Source: an uncultured Faecalibacterium sp. (GTDB lineage: Bacteria; Bacillota; Clostridia; Oscillospirales; Ruminococcaceae). From it: a DNA stretch of 64,000 bases. Position numbers and translations under genes: made by a program. Below, in pieces: positions 8,115 through 17,463 of this stretch (position 1 is the first letter of the stretch; each line of letters begins with the position of its first letter). The stretch covers positions 13,440 to 77,439 of the forward strand of contig CAKSWU010000009.1 in the NCBI GenBank assembly GCA_934513205.1, read 5' to 3'. The notes beneath the pieces were generated by a model. It saw only the letters and a list, made by a program, of their open reading frames with translations. It searched no databases and was not told the DNA's origin.

Positions 8115-9470
8115 ATGGATCACCTCCAGAACGTGATGGACTATTTTGATCAGCAGCAGCCCCTGTGTGCGGAACATGACCGCATCTCCAAGGACCTCTA
8201 CCGGGAGTTCGGCGTCAAAGCCGGACTGCGCGATGAAAACGGCAAGGGCGTGTTGGCAGGGCTGACCAATATCTCCGACATCCGGGCCTTCCGCTATGTG
8301 GACGGGGTAAAAAAACCGGCGGATGGTCAGCTGCTGTACCGGGGCTACGATGTGAAGGATCTGATCCGTGGTTCCGCAGGCGGACGCTTTGCCTTTGAGG
8401 AGGCGGGCTATCTGCTGCTGTTCGGCGAGCTGCCCACCCCGGAGAAGCTGGACGAGTTCTGCAATGTGCTGGGTGCCTGTCGCACCATGCCCACCAACTT
8501 TACCCGGGACGTCATTATGAAGGCGTCCAGCCACGATATTATGAACTCCATGGCCCGCAGCGTGCTGACGCTGGCCTCCTACGACCCCAAGGCCGGGGAC
8601 CTGTCCATCCCCAACGTGCTGCGCCAGAGCATCCAGCTGGCAGGCATCTTCCCCATGTTGGCAGTGTACGGCTACCACGCCTACAACCACTATGAAAAGG
8701 ACGCCAGCATGTATATCCACCGTCCGGACCCCCAGCTTTCCACCGCCGAGAACTTTTTGCGGATGCTGCGCCCGGACATGGGCTATACCGAGCTGGAAGC
8801 CCGGGTACTGGATGTGGCGCTGCTGCTGCATGCCGAGCACGGCGGCGGCAACAACTCCACCTTTACCACCCGCGTGGTCACCTCCTCCGGCACCGACACC
8901 TACTCTGCTATGGCGGCGGCGCTGTGCTCCCTCAAGGGCCCCCGCCACGGCGGTGCCAACCTGATGGTCATGCAGATGATGCAGAACATCCGGGACAACC
9001 TGCGGGATCAGGAGGACGACGAGGAGCTGGAAGCCTACCTGAAAAAGCTGCTGCATGGCGAAGCCTTTGACCGCAAGGGTCTGATCTACGGCATGGGTCA
9101 CGCAGTCTACTCCCTCAGCGACCCCCGCGAGGTGGTGTTCAAGGGCTATGTGGAGCAGCTGGCCCACGAAAAGGGCCGGGACAAGGACCTTGCCCTTTAC
9201 AACAAGATCGAGCGGATGGCCCCGCAGCTGATCGCGGAGGAGCGCAAGATCTTCAAGGGCGTCAGCCCCAACGTGGACTTTTACAGCGGCTTTGTGTACG
9301 ACATGCTGGGCATCCCCATGGAGCTGTATACCCCGCTGTTCGCCGTGGCCCGCATCATGGGCTGGAGCGCGCACCGCATCGAGGAGCTGCTCAGCGCCAA
9401 CAAGATCATCCGCCCCGCCTACAAGAGTCTGGGCGGTACCCACGACTATGTCCGCCGCAGCGAGCGGTAA
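8115..9470 (+). CDS. gltA: Citrate synthase
   Basis: 451-residue citrate synthase, condensing oxaloacetate and acetyl-CoA to citrate. The expected active-site triad is visible: His in LLHAEHGGGNNS, His in GPRHGGANL and Asp in SPNVDFYSG. It has its own promoter and a good AAAGGAG ribosome site. In an anaerobe with no other TCA genes in view it most likely feeds 2-oxoglutarate and glutamate synthesis. An 18-nt gap separates it from the following regulator-like gene, so the two are probably co-transcribed. Confidence 0.95.
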   Translation: MDHLQNVMDYFDQQQPLCAEHDRISKDLYREFGVKAGLRDENGKGVLAGLTNISDIRAFRYVDGVKKPADGQLLYRGYDVKDLIRGSAGGRFAFEEAGYLLLFGELPTPEKLDEFCNVLGACRTMPTNFTRDVIMKASSHDIMNSMARSVLTLASYDPKAGDLSIPNVLRQSIQLAGIFPMLAVYGYHAYNHYEKDASMYIHRPDPQLSTAENFLRMLRPDMGYTELEARVLDVALLLHAEHGGGNNSTFTTRVVTSSGTDTYSAMAAALCSLKGPRHGGANLMVMQMMQNIRDNLRDQEDDEELEAYLKKLLHGEAFDRKGLIYGMGHAVYSLSDPREVVFKGYVEQLAHEKGRDKDLALYNKIERMAPQLIAEERKIFKGVSPNVDFYSGFVYDMLGIPMELYTPLFAVARIMGWSAHRIEELLSANKIIRPAYKSLGGTHDYVRRSER

Positions 9471-9488
9471 CAGAAAGGAGCACCCACG

Positions 9489-9932
9489 ATGGAACTGAAG
9501 CATCACCCGGAAGAATGGTTTTTTCTGCACAATTTTGACATTGACCGTGTGTTCCGCACCATCCAGCGGGCCGATTACCTGATCCTGTACTACATCAAGA
9601 TGCAGGCCGAGCAGCACCCGGACGAAAAGCTTTATCTGTCCGACCTTGCCGCCGCCATGGGCATCAAGGTGACCGAGCTGTCCAAAGGCATCGAAAAGCT
9701 GCAGGACAAGGGGCTTGTGCTCTGGAAAACCGACCGCGAAGCGGGCCGCACCTATGTGGAGCTTTCCAGCAAGGCGGTGGAGCTGATGGCGGAAGAGCGC
9801 GATTTTATGAAGCACTGCTACGCCCGCCTGCGCACCGAGCTGGGCGATGACGAGCTGCGCCGCGCGGTGGACATCATGCAGAAGGTGACGGCTGTATTGC
9901 AGGAAGAACGGGACCATATGGATCAGGATTGA
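9489..9932 (+). CDS. MarR-like winged-helix transcriptional regulator
   Basis: 147-residue protein with the size and layout of a MarR-type regulator: N-terminal helix, a central helix-turn-helix at about 55-80 (LYLSDLAAAMGIKVTELSKG) and a wing region with a basic DREAGR turn. AAAGGAG ribosome site. Co-transcription with citrate synthase suggests it may regulate it or respond to a central-metabolism signal; no operator was identified. Assignment rests on fold-like features, not a strong family motif. Confidence 0.7.
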   Translation: MELKHHPEEWFFLHNFDIDRVFRTIQRADYLILYYIKMQAEQHPDEKLYLSDLAAAMGIKVTELSKGIEKLQDKGLVLWKTDREAGRTYVELSSKAVELMAEERDFMKHCYARLRTELGDDELRRAVDIMQKVTAVLQEERDHMDQD

Positions 9933-9967
9933 AAAAAGGCTGTGATGCATGCATCACAGCCTTTTTT
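9932..9967. terminator. Bidirectional terminator between convergent genes
   Basis: A perfect 36-bp palindrome (AAAAAAGGCTGTGATGCA and its complement) with A/T tracts at both ends, so it can end transcription of the MarR-like gene on the plus strand and of the GH105 gene on the minus strand. Confidence 0.93.
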
Positions 9968-9973
9968 GTTGGG

Positions 9974-11119
9974 TCACTTTCTGGCGATCATTTCGGTATA
10001 GGCCAGCACCAGTGGGCCGACGCCCTTGGCGTCGTTGCAGACCACCGGCTCGCTGAAGTAGTAGGCCAGAGAGCCGTCCCTGTGGTCCTTGCCGCCCAGA
10101 CCTGCCACAAGGCAGATGCCGTCCAGCTGCAGGCTGCCGTCCGGATTGCGGGACAGATACCGGTCGCAGGTGCCGTAGAAGGCTTTCTCCGCCCATGCTG
10201 CCATGCGCCCCGGCAGGTAGCCCAGACGTACGCCCTTGAGCACGGCATAGGCGAACAGGGCGGTTCCGCTGGTCTCCAGATAGTTGCCCTCAACGCCCGG
10301 GTGGTCGATGACCTGCCAGAACATGCCGGTGTCCTCGTCCTGGAACCTGTGCATGTCCTCCACAGCCTGCTTGAGCATGGCCATGATGCTGCGGTACTCG
10401 TTGTACAGCTGCTCGTCCATGCGCTCCAGCACGTCCACCATCGCCACAAGGAACCAGCCCATCGCCCGCAGCCAGAAATTGGGGCTGCAGCCGGTGACGG
10501 GGTCTGCCCAGTACATCTGGCGGCTCTCGTCGTAGCCGTGGTAGTACAGGCCGGTCTTTTCGTCCCGCATATGCTTTTTGATGTTCATAAACTGCTTGTA
10601 GCTGTCGATGCAGCCCTGCATCTTGTTGAAACGGGTCTCGTACTCCATGTAAAAGGGCTGTGCCATGTAGGTGCCGTCCAGCCACACCTGCCACGGGTAG
10701 ATGTCCTTGTGCCAGAAGTTGCCCTCTTTGGTGCGGGGCTGGGTCAGCAGCTGGCTGCGGATGGTCTCGATGGCCTTGCGGTATTTTTCGCTGCCAAAGA
10801 TGTCGTAGAGGGTGAACAGGTTCTTGCCCTGATTCACGTTGTCCAGATTGTACTCCCGGGGGTCGTAGGTGCGGATGGAGCCGTCCTCCTGCACAAAGGC
10901 GTCGATGAAGTCCTTGGAGAACTGCAGATACTTGTCGCTGCCGGTGGTTTTGTACAGGCTGAGGGTGGCGGTGACCATGCAGCCGTCGATGTAGTTCCAC
11001 TTGTTGGGCTTGCCGCTGCGCACCTTTTCGATGTTCCACAGGGGGGCTTCGGCGGTGGAATGGGCGATCAGGTAGTCCACATAATCGCCCAGCATGGACA
11101 GGATCTCTTCATGGGTCAT
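9974..11119 (-). CDS. GH105 unsaturated rhamnogalacturonyl hydrolase-like enzyme
   Basis: 381-residue (alpha/alpha)6-barrel glycosidase of the YteR/RhiN type, which releases the unsaturated uronic acid from pectin-lyase products inside the cell. The family motif WLDGTYMAQPF with the catalytic Asp is visible near residue 145, and other conserved aromatics follow (FWLRAMGWF). No signal peptide, so cytoplasmic, consistent with import of oligosaccharides first. The chosen ATG has an AAGGAGG site 8 nt upstream; the longer frame would run through that site. It lies 4 nt after the GH28 gene and shares its operon. Confidence 0.9.
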   Translation of the reverse strand: MTHEEILSMLGDYVDYLIAHSTAEAPLWNIEKVRSGKPNKWNYIDGCMVTATLSLYKTTGSDKYLQFSKDFIDAFVQEDGSIRTYDPREYNLDNVNQGKNLFTLYDIFGSEKYRKAIETIRSQLLTQPRTKEGNFWHKDIYPWQVWLDGTYMAQPFYMEYETRFNKMQGCIDSYKQFMNIKKHMRDEKTGLYYHGYDESRQMYWADPVTGCSPNFWLRAMGWFLVAMVDVLERMDEQLYNEYRSIMAMLKQAVEDMHRFQDEDTGMFWQVIDHPGVEGNYLETSGTALFAYAVLKGVRLGYLPGRMAAWAEKAFYGTCDRYLSRNPDGSLQLDGICLVAGLGGKDHRDGSLAYYFSEPVVCNDAKGVGPLVLAYTEMIARK

Positions 11120-11123
11120 GGCA

Positions 11124-12680
11124 TTAGTCCTCCTTAAAATGACCGACGTTAGCAAAGCGCAGACGCTCGCCCTCATAGCCTTCGATCTTTACGTTGTGCA
11201 GGTCGATCTCTTTGACGTTCTCGGCGTAGATGGCCAGCTTTTTCACCAGCGGACGGTTGTCTGCCATGGCAGCCTGACCGGCTTCGGCGTTGGGGTCGAA
11301 GGTGATGTGGATATTTTTCATGCTGACCCGCTCGATGGGCTGCTCCGGCAGACCGTCAAAGTAGCAGCCGGCAAACTGCGCATCGGTCGCTACGATATCC
11401 TCCATGGTCAGGCTGCCCAGCTTGGGGGTGTACTCGTCCACCGGCAGCGGCTCGCGGCACTGGACATAGGGGCCGTGACCGTCCGGGTCGCAGAAGTAGA
11501 ACATGTTGATGACAAAGGGTGCCTTGACGCCCCGCATCTCCACATTGCGGAACACCAGCCCGTCGATAACGGCGGTGTTGCCGCGGCCCCGGCGGGTCTT
11601 GACCCGCAGACCGCGGTCGGTGTGGTCCATCAGGCACTGGGTCACCACCATGTCCTTGACGCCGCCGCTCATCTCGCTGCCGATGACGATGCCGCCGTGG
11701 CCCTTGTCCAGCAGGCAGTTGCGGATGACGGTGTGCTCGCAGCTCTTTTTCAGCTTCATGCCAAGAAAGACCTTGCTGGCCTTCATGGCGATGCAGTCGT
11801 CGCCCACATGGATGTTCATGCCGATGATGCGGATGTGCTCGCAGCTTTCGGGGTCGATGCCGTCTGTGTTGGGAGCGTTGTAGGGGTTGTTGATGTTGAA
11901 GTTGAGCAGGTCCAGATGCTTGACGAAGATGGGGTGGATGGTCCACGAAAAGCTGTTCTGCACCGTGATGCCGTGCAGGCAGACGTTTTCGCTGTCCACC
12001 GCCGCCACAGCCCGGGGCCGCCATGCGATGCGCTTGACCTTGGGGTTCACCCACCAGTCGCCGTTCTGCGCGTCGCAGTCCAGTGTGCCCTCGCCGGTGA
12101 CGACGACATCGTGCACCTGCGTGATGTTCAAAAGGCCCGCAAAGCTGTCCAGCGGGTTGCCCTCCCAGCCGGTCAGGTAGTATTCGTCCACCTCATTCTC
12201 GCTGGGCAGCACCCCGGGCAGGATGGGGTAGTGGGTGCGGTCGTTGTCACCCAGCAGAACCGCGCCTTTTTCCAGATACAGGGTGGTGCTGCTCTTCATA
12301 AACAGGCTGGCAGTGCGGTAGCGGCCGGCGGGCACATACACCGTGCCGCCCTTGGGACAGGTGGACAGCGCCGCCTGCAGCTTGCCGGTGTTGTCGGTGG
12401 TGCCGTCTGCCACCAGACCGTAGCGGGACGCATCCACAAAGAAGGTCTCGGCATCGGTGGTGAAATCCAGCTTCAAAGTCTCGCCCTCTGCCTGCACGCC
12501 CACGGTGTAGGTGGTGCCGGGCAGCAGCGAAAACAGCGAGAACACGTTGGTATTGCAGGCTTCGTACACCACCTTGCCGTTCAGCGTGACGGTAAAGGGA
12601 TGGGCGGGACGGTAGCACAGGCCGTTCTCCAGCTCGAAAACGGCGCTGCGCGTCATAGCGCGGATAAGGGAAAGATCCAT
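11124..12680 (-). CDS. GH28 polygalacturonase-family enzyme
   Basis: 518-residue right-handed beta-helix glycosidase. An N-terminal beta-sandwich-like domain (about 1-80) precedes the catalytic helix. All four GH28 signatures are present: NTDGID 271-276, GDDCIA 293-298, GHGG 327-330 and RVKT 359-362, giving the three catalytic Asp residues. No signal peptide is seen, so it probably trims galacturonides in the cytoplasm (exo-acting), together with the GH105 enzyme. AGGAGG ribosome site at the start. Divergent from an AraC regulator whose promoter lies in the 86-bp gap. Confidence 0.92.
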   Translation of the reverse strand: MDLSLIRAMTRSAVFELENGLCYRPAHPFTVTLNGKVVYEACNTNVFSLFSLLPGTTYTVGVQAEGETLKLDFTTDAETFFVDASRYGLVADGTTDNTGKLQAALSTCPKGGTVYVPAGRYRTASLFMKSSTTLYLEKGAVLLGDNDRTHYPILPGVLPSENEVDEYYLTGWEGNPLDSFAGLLNITQVHDVVVTGEGTLDCDAQNGDWWVNPKVKRIAWRPRAVAAVDSENVCLHGITVQNSFSWTIHPIFVKHLDLLNFNINNPYNAPNTDGIDPESCEHIRIIGMNIHVGDDCIAMKASKVFLGMKLKKSCEHTVIRNCLLDKGHGGIVIGSEMSGGVKDMVVTQCLMDHTDRGLRVKTRRGRGNTAVIDGLVFRNVEMRGVKAPFVINMFYFCDPDGHGPYVQCREPLPVDEYTPKLGSLTMEDIVATDAQFAGCYFDGLPEQPIERVSMKNIHITFDPNAEAGQAAMADNRPLVKKLAIYAENVKEIDLHNVKIEGYEGERLRFANVGHFKED

Positions 12681-12709
12681 GGTAGAACCTCCTGAAAGAT
12701 GGTTTTGTC

Positions 12710-12739
12710 TTGCCCGGAAACGGGCGGATGTGGTATGAT
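12710..12739 (+). promoter_or_regulatory. Promoter of the AraC-family regulator
   Basis: TTGCCC at 12710-12715 and TATGAT at 12734-12739, 18-bp spacing, in the short divergent gap. The glycosidase operon promoter must overlap this gap or the start of the regulator gene, which suits control of both directions by one protein. No AraC half-sites were recognised. Confidence 0.65.
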
Positions 12740-12766
12740 GGAGAAAATCAAAAAAGAGGGATGACG

Positions 12767-13579
12767 ATGAAGGCAGAGCGCGAAAAGATCGCCGGAAAGG
12801 TAGTGGCAGCCTCGGTACGGCTCAACAGTGAACCCTATGAGCTGGTGCCGGACGGGGAGAACTGTTTTCTGCTGCTGGTGGCAGAGGGCAGCTTCACGCT
12901 GGAATACGGCGAAGAAACCGCCCTTGCCACCCCCGGCAGCACCCTGCTGCTGGGGCCCGGCGGGGGCAGGATGCGGGCGGCGGGCAGCGCCGAACTGGTG
13001 GGCTGCCGGTTCCCGCTGGGGGTGCTGCATGACCTGCGCAGTGCTGCCGGGCGGGACTATGCCTGGCTGTTTGCCGCCGGACAGTGCACGGTGCTGTACG
13101 GCCCGGTGCAGTGGGCCAACCGCCTGCGCACTCTGCTGGAGATGATGAGCGCCGCCCGGGGAGAACAGGATTACCCCGGGCCGCTGTACCTGCTTCTGAT
13201 CCTGCATTATGTGGAACAGGAGTGCATTGCAGAGAGCAGTGCCGCCGCCCGGCCCCGCAACGAGACGGTGGAAAAGATCTGCGCCTATCTGGCAGAGAAC
13301 TATTCGCAGAAGTTCTCCCTCACCGAGGTGGCAGCGCGGTTCTACATCTCGCCCTACTATCTGAGCCGTCTGTTCCGGCGGGTAACGGGGCAGTCCATCG
13401 TGGACTACATCAACAACCGCCGCATCGACGCCGCCCGGAGGCTGCTGGAAAACACAGAGCTGTCCATCAGCGACATTGCGGAACAGACCGGCTTTGCCAG
13501 CGCCGCCCACTTCCGCCGTGTGTTCCGCGAGGTGATGGAGGTCAGTCCGCTGCAGTACCGCAAGAAGCAGAGAAAATGA
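12767..13579 (+). CDS. AraC-family transcriptional regulator of the pectin locus
   Basis: 270-residue regulator: N-terminal cupin-like sensor half (about 1-150) and C-terminal pair of helix-turn-helix motifs (about 170-268) with FSLTEVAARFYISPYYLSRLF and the ISDIAEQTGFASAAHFRRVF signature, ending in SPLQYRK. An upstream in-frame ATG touches the GAGGG ribosome site, so the second ATG is chosen. Divergent orientation to the GH28-GH105 operon and convergence with the sugar importer point to control of pectin-oligosaccharide use; the ligand is unknown. Confidence 0.9.
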   Translation: MKAEREKIAGKVVAASVRLNSEPYELVPDGENCFLLLVAEGSFTLEYGEETALATPGSTLLLGPGGGRMRAAGSAELVGCRFPLGVLHDLRSAAGRDYAWLFAAGQCTVLYGPVQWANRLRTLLEMMSAARGEQDYPGPLYLLLILHYVEQECIAESSAAARPRNETVEKICAYLAENYSQKFSLTEVAARFYISPYYLSRLFRRVTGQSIVDYINNRRIDAARRLLENTELSISDIAEQTGFASAAHFRRVFREVMEVSPLQYRKKQRK

Positions 13580-13627
13580 TCATTCCGCGGCGCGGCACAT
13601 CCTATCCGCCGCAGGCAGATCCATCAT

Positions 13628-13672
13628 AAAAACACCCCCTGTGCCATACGGGAGCGGCACAGGGGGTGTTTT
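13628..13672. terminator. Bidirectional terminator
   Basis: 17-bp stem (13628-13644 with 13656-13672), an A tract on the left and a T tract on the right. It ends the AraC gene on plus and the importer operon on minus. Confidence 0.93.
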
Positions 13673-13704
13673 GTCAGTATCGGGGGATCGCGGTGGGCAA
13701 AAGC

Positions 13705-14562
13705 TTAGCCCTTGACAGCACCGGCAGAGATACCTTCAACGAACTGGTCCTGTGCACAGAAGAAAACGATCAGCTGCGGCAGGATGGAGATCAGAGACAG
13801 CGCCAGGATCTTGTTCCAGGCAAAACCGGTATCACCGTCCATGGACAGCTTCACGAACAGGGACATGGGGTACTTGCCGGGGGTGCTGACGTAAAGCAGC
13901 GGGCCCATGAAGTCGTTGCAGCTCCACATGAACTGGAACAGTGCGCAGGACACCAGAGCGGGTCCCAGCATGGGCACGATGACCTTGTACAGGGTCTGGA
14001 AGGAGGAACAGCCGTCGATGGCGGCAGCCTCGTCCAGATCACGGGGTACGTTGCGCATGAACTGCACCAGCTGGTAGACAAAGTAGGTCTCAGTCGCAAA
14101 AGCGCAGTGGACCCAGATAGCCAGATAGAAGGGGCTGTCCAGCCAGCCGAACTGGTTGTACAGCAGGTACTGCGGCACGTTCAGAACGACCTGCGGCAGG
14201 AACAGGGTGGCCAGCATGATGTTGAACAGCAGCTTGCGGCCCGGGAAGTCGAAACGACCAAAGCCATAGGCAGCCACACAGGCAGACACCACCGTGCAGA
14301 TCACCTTGGGGATGACGTAGCTGTAAGTGTTCAGCATGGCCTGCAGGATGTTGATGGAGCCGCCGAAGTTGTTCAGCGCACCGCGGTAGCCGTCCAGAGT
14401 GGGGTTCTTGATCCACAGGCCGATGCCTGCAAAGATCTCGCTGTTGTCCTTGAAGGTGGCACTGATCATCCACAGCAGGGGATAGATCATAATCAGGCCG
14501 ACCAGGATCAGGACGAAATATTTAAAGAAGGTCGCGATTTTATTGGATGCTTTCATTCCCAT
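13705..14562 (-). CDS. ABC sugar transporter permease (MalG/LacG type)
   Basis: 285-residue inner-membrane permease with six predicted transmembrane segments. The EAA loop that contacts the ATPase is visible as EAAAIDGCSSFQTLYKVIVP. The start chosen is the ATG 5 nt after a GGTGA ribosome motif; an upstream GTG sits too close to it. Last gene of the importer operon. The operon has no ATPase gene; carbohydrate CUT1 importers often borrow a shared MsmK-type ATPase encoded elsewhere. Confidence 0.92.
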   Translation of the reverse strand: MGMKASNKIATFFKYFVLILVGLIMIYPLLWMISATFKDNSEIFAGIGLWIKNPTLDGYRGALNNFGGSINILQAMLNTYSYVIPKVICTVVSACVAAYGFGRFDFPGRKLLFNIMLATLFLPQVVLNVPQYLLYNQFGWLDSPFYLAIWVHCAFATETYFVYQLVQFMRNVPRDLDEAAAIDGCSSFQTLYKVIVPMLGPALVSCALFQFMWSCNDFMGPLLYVSTPGKYPMSLFVKLSMDGDTGFAWNKILALSLISILPQLIVFFCAQDQFVEGISAGAVKG

Positions 14563-14572
14563 ACTGGTCACC

Positions 14573-15502
14573 TTACCTTTCGTCAGAATAGTAGACCCAC
14601 TTCTTCTGGCTGGTGAATGCGATGATCGTCAGAATGCAGACGATGACGAACATGATCCATGCCAGAGCAGAGGCCATACCCATGTCATAGGCCTTGAATG
14701 CGTAGTTGTAGACCAGCAGCGAGATCAGCGTGGTGGAACCGCGGGGGCCGCCGTTGGTGATGATGTAGGGACCGTTGAACTCCTGGAAGGCCTGGCAGAT
14801 CTGGGTGACCAGATTGTAGAAGATGATGGGGGTGATCATGGGCACCGTGATGGAGAAGAACTGACGCCACTTGCCGGCACCGTCAATGGTGGCGGCCTCG
14901 TACAGATCGGCGGGCACGCCCTTCAGTGCGGCAAGGAACAGCACCATGGCGGAACCGAACTGCCAGATACGCAGGAAACAGATGATCCACAACGCGTAGT
15001 GGGGGTCAGACAGCCATTCGGGACCCTGCACCAGACCAAAGGTGACAGCGCGCAGCACGGTATTCAGCAGACCGTCCTTGCTGAACACAGCCTTCCACAG
15101 CACAGCGATAGCCACAGAGCCGCCCAGAATGGAGGGAATGTAGTACACCGTGCGGAACAGGTTGACGCAGGCGATCTTGAAGTTCAGGATGTAAGCGATG
15201 AACAGTGCGAACACCAGCTTCAGCGGCACGGTGATGAAGGCGTACTTGAAGGTGATGAGCAGTGCCTTGGTGATCTTGTTGGTGGAGAAGGCGGTGACGT
15301 AGTTGGCAAGGCCGACAAAGTTCACGTCAGACGCAAAGAAGTTCTTGTCGGTGAAGCTGTAATACAGCGACTGACCGAAGGGAAACGCTTTAAAGACCAC
15401 AAAGCCGATGATCCAGGGAATCAGATAAAACAGGCCCTGATATTTGTCCAGCCATTTCTGGAACGGAGTGCGCCCAACGGCGGGAGCATTGCTTTCTTTC
15501 AT
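14573..15502 (-). CDS. ABC sugar transporter permease (MalF/LacF type)
   Basis: 309-residue permease, six transmembrane segments and EAA loop EAATIDGAGKWRQFFSITVP. The ATG with a strong AAAGGAGGA site 8 nt upstream is chosen over a longer frame. Forms the heterodimeric channel with the next gene, 10 nt away. A hairpin with T tail lies upstream, between it and the solute-binding protein gene, which would make the permeases less abundant than the binding protein. Confidence 0.92.
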   Translation of the reverse strand: MKESNAPAVGRTPFQKWLDKYQGLFYLIPWIIGFVVFKAFPFGQSLYYSFTDKNFFASDVNFVGLANYVTAFSTNKITKALLITFKYAFITVPLKLVFALFIAYILNFKIACVNLFRTVYYIPSILGGSVAIAVLWKAVFSKDGLLNTVLRAVTFGLVQGPEWLSDPHYALWIICFLRIWQFGSAMVLFLAALKGVPADLYEAATIDGAGKWRQFFSITVPMITPIIFYNLVTQICQAFQEFNGPYIITNGGPRGSTTLISLLVYNYAFKAYDMGMASALAWIMFVIVCILTIIAFTSQKKWVYYSDER

Positions 15503-15597
15503 CTGGGAAATCCTCCTTTGTAAGGAATTTCGAAGCATGAGACGAGCGGTCACAGACTGGATACACCCTTGTCAAAGTTCTGTAACAGTTCTCTGAC

Positions 15598-15636
15598 AAA
15601 AAAAGGGGCATCTGCCGGTCGGGCGGCAGGTGCCCC
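15598..15636 (-). terminator. Intercistronic (leaky) terminator inside the sugar importer operon
   Basis: On the minus strand an interrupted 11-bp stem (15605-15616 with 15625-15636, one mismatch) is followed by seven T residues. It lies 75 nt after the binding-protein stop and 95 nt before the first permease. This is the classical arrangement for stabilising the upstream message and reducing permease expression. Confidence 0.85.
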
Positions 15637-15711
15637 TGATGTACCGTCAAAGGGTCCTTCCTGGGGGAACGATCATTTGGATGTGCCCGGCAGGACCCGG
15701 CTCAAAGATCC

Positions 15712-17100
15712 TCAGCCGATGGTGTAGCCGACATCCTCCATGCCGTCCAGCAGGATGTCCACGACCTCTGCGCCAGCCACGCCGTCATAGTCCACGGTGT
15801 CGAACACTTCCTGATAGATGCCGGTGCCGGAAGCCTTCAGGTCGTTGTTCTCGAACAGGGGATCCAGCTTGTTGGTGGTGAAGGCCATGACCTTGGCGTT
15901 TGCCTCAGCAACCAGATCCTTGACAGCGCCGGCAGCCTGAGCAGCAGCCAGACCAGCCTTGGAAGCGGGGATGCCGCACTCGGAACCCATGATGGAAGCG
16001 CCCTTCTCCTCGTTCAGCAGGAAGTTGATCAGGGTAGCAGCCTCGGCAACGCACTTGCTGGTCTTGGTGATGGCCAGACCCATGGAGACCTTGGAGAAGC
16101 CGCCGTTGTTGTCGCCGAACTTGATCTCCTCACCAACAGTGAAGCCGTCCTTGTTGTTCTCGTCCAGAGCGGAGGAGTACTTGGAAGCAGCGGAATCCCA
16201 CTCGAAGATGCCTGCGATCTTGCCGGTGATCCACTCGTTGGACTGGTGGGTGGCAGTGTCAGAGTTTGCGGAGTAGTAGTCCTTCAGGTTCATCATCACG
16301 TGACCGTCCACCAGGCTGCGGATGAAGTCGATGCCCTCAGCGATCTCTTCCTCGGTGTAGTTCAGGGTGGAGGTGACGGGGTCTGCCCAGTCCTTGCCGT
16401 ACTTGGACTCGAGGTAGAACACCATCAGGATCATACGGTCGTAAGCGCCCAAGTGCATGGGGTAGTAGTCGTTGCCCAGCTTCTCCTGGAAAGCCTTGCC
16501 GGCTGCCATCAGGTCGTCCAGAGTCTTGGGCACCTCGGTGATGCCGGCCTTGTTGAAGGTGGTCATGTTCCAGAAGAAGATACGACCGGTCATGGAGACG
16601 GGCACGCACTGCTGAGCGTTGGCAACGTAGCAGGCGTTCATGGCGGACTCATCCCACTGGGTCAGATCCAGGAAATTGGAAACGGTGTTCAGGTCCACGA
16701 ACTTGCTGCCGTCGGCAGAGTAGTTGTACAGCCAGTTCCAGTTGATCTGGCACACATCCTGTGCGTTGCCGGCGATGAAGGAGGCAGCCATCTTCTCTTC
16801 CCAGCCGGACCATGCGGCAAAGGTGGGCTCCACGGTGATGTTGCTGTGCTCAGCCTGGAACTCCTTGATGGCGTTCTGATAAGCAGCGTGACGGCTGTCG
16901 CCGCCCCACCAGCTGATGGTCATGGAAACGGGACCATCGGACAGTGCCAGGCTCTCGTCTGCGGAAGCAGCCGGAGCAGAAGCCACGGAAGAAGCGGTGG
17001 AAGAAGCTGCGGTGTTGCCGCCGCAGGCGGACAGCAGGCCGGCAGCGCCCACAGCGCCGGTGGCCAGCAGGAAGTTACGACGAGAAATTGCCTTGCTCAT
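15712..17100 (-). CDS. Extracellular solute-binding lipoprotein of the sugar importer
   Basis: 462-residue family 1 substrate-binding protein. The N-terminus has a twin-arginine-like SRRNFLL motif, a hydrophobic stretch and the lipobox LLSAC, so it is anchored outside the membrane by a lipidated Cys near residue 26; a Ser/Ala-rich linker follows. The mature part shows the fold's SWWGGDSRH and GRIFFWNMTTFNKAGI regions. Adjacent permeases and pectin enzymes suggest it binds galacturonide or rhamnogalacturonan oligosaccharides; this is inference. AGGAGGAG ribosome site. Confidence 0.92.
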   Translation of the reverse strand: MSKAISRRNFLLATGAVGAAGLLSACGGNTAASSTASSVASAPAASADESLALSDGPVSMTISWWGGDSRHAAYQNAIKEFQAEHSNITVEPTFAAWSGWEEKMAASFIAGNAQDVCQINWNWLYNYSADGSKFVDLNTVSNFLDLTQWDESAMNACYVANAQQCVPVSMTGRIFFWNMTTFNKAGITEVPKTLDDLMAAGKAFQEKLGNDYYPMHLGAYDRMILMVFYLESKYGKDWADPVTSTLNYTEEEIAEGIDFIRSLVDGHVMMNLKDYYSANSDTATHQSNEWITGKIAGIFEWDSAASKYSSALDENNKDGFTVGEEIKFGDNNGGFSKVSMGLAITKTSKCVAEAATLINFLLNEEKGASIMGSECGIPASKAGLAAAQAAGAVKDLVAEANAKVMAFTTNKLDPLFENNDLKASGTGIYQEVFDTVDYDGVAGAEVVDILLDGMEDVGYTIG

Positions 17101-17154
17101 TTTGTTCTCCTCCTAATAGAAAACATCATCGTGTAGGGATCTGCACATGTTCCC

Positions 17155-17164
17155 TTGTATACAA
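17155..17164. promoter_or_regulatory. TTGTATACAA operator near the importer promoter
   Basis: Perfect 10-bp palindrome 55 bp before the binding-protein start codon, just downstream of a TATCAT -10-like hexamer on the minus strand. The same core occurs in the known Bacillus GntR operator, so a GntR-family repressor is likely; none is encoded in the window. Confidence 0.6.
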
Positions 17165-17463
17165 ATATGATAACAAAACCCCACGCAAAAAGAAAGATGT
17201 AAATTGCAGGATTCAGGGAGAAAAACGAACAAATATTGCTCTTGTTTTTTTGTGTGTTTTGACGCCTTAGCCGAAATGAATAAACTTCGGATGAAAAACT
17301 GTGCAACTTGTATACTTCGCTGTTTTGCATAGAAAAGCCTGTGACAGCCCGGAGAGAAGGGCAAAACTGCAATATTTTTGGAAACATTTCGGAAGACGAA
17401 TGGAAAAGTTGCATACAAGATGAAAGAACAACAGCAGAGCAAGCGTTTTTACGGCAGCGGAAA

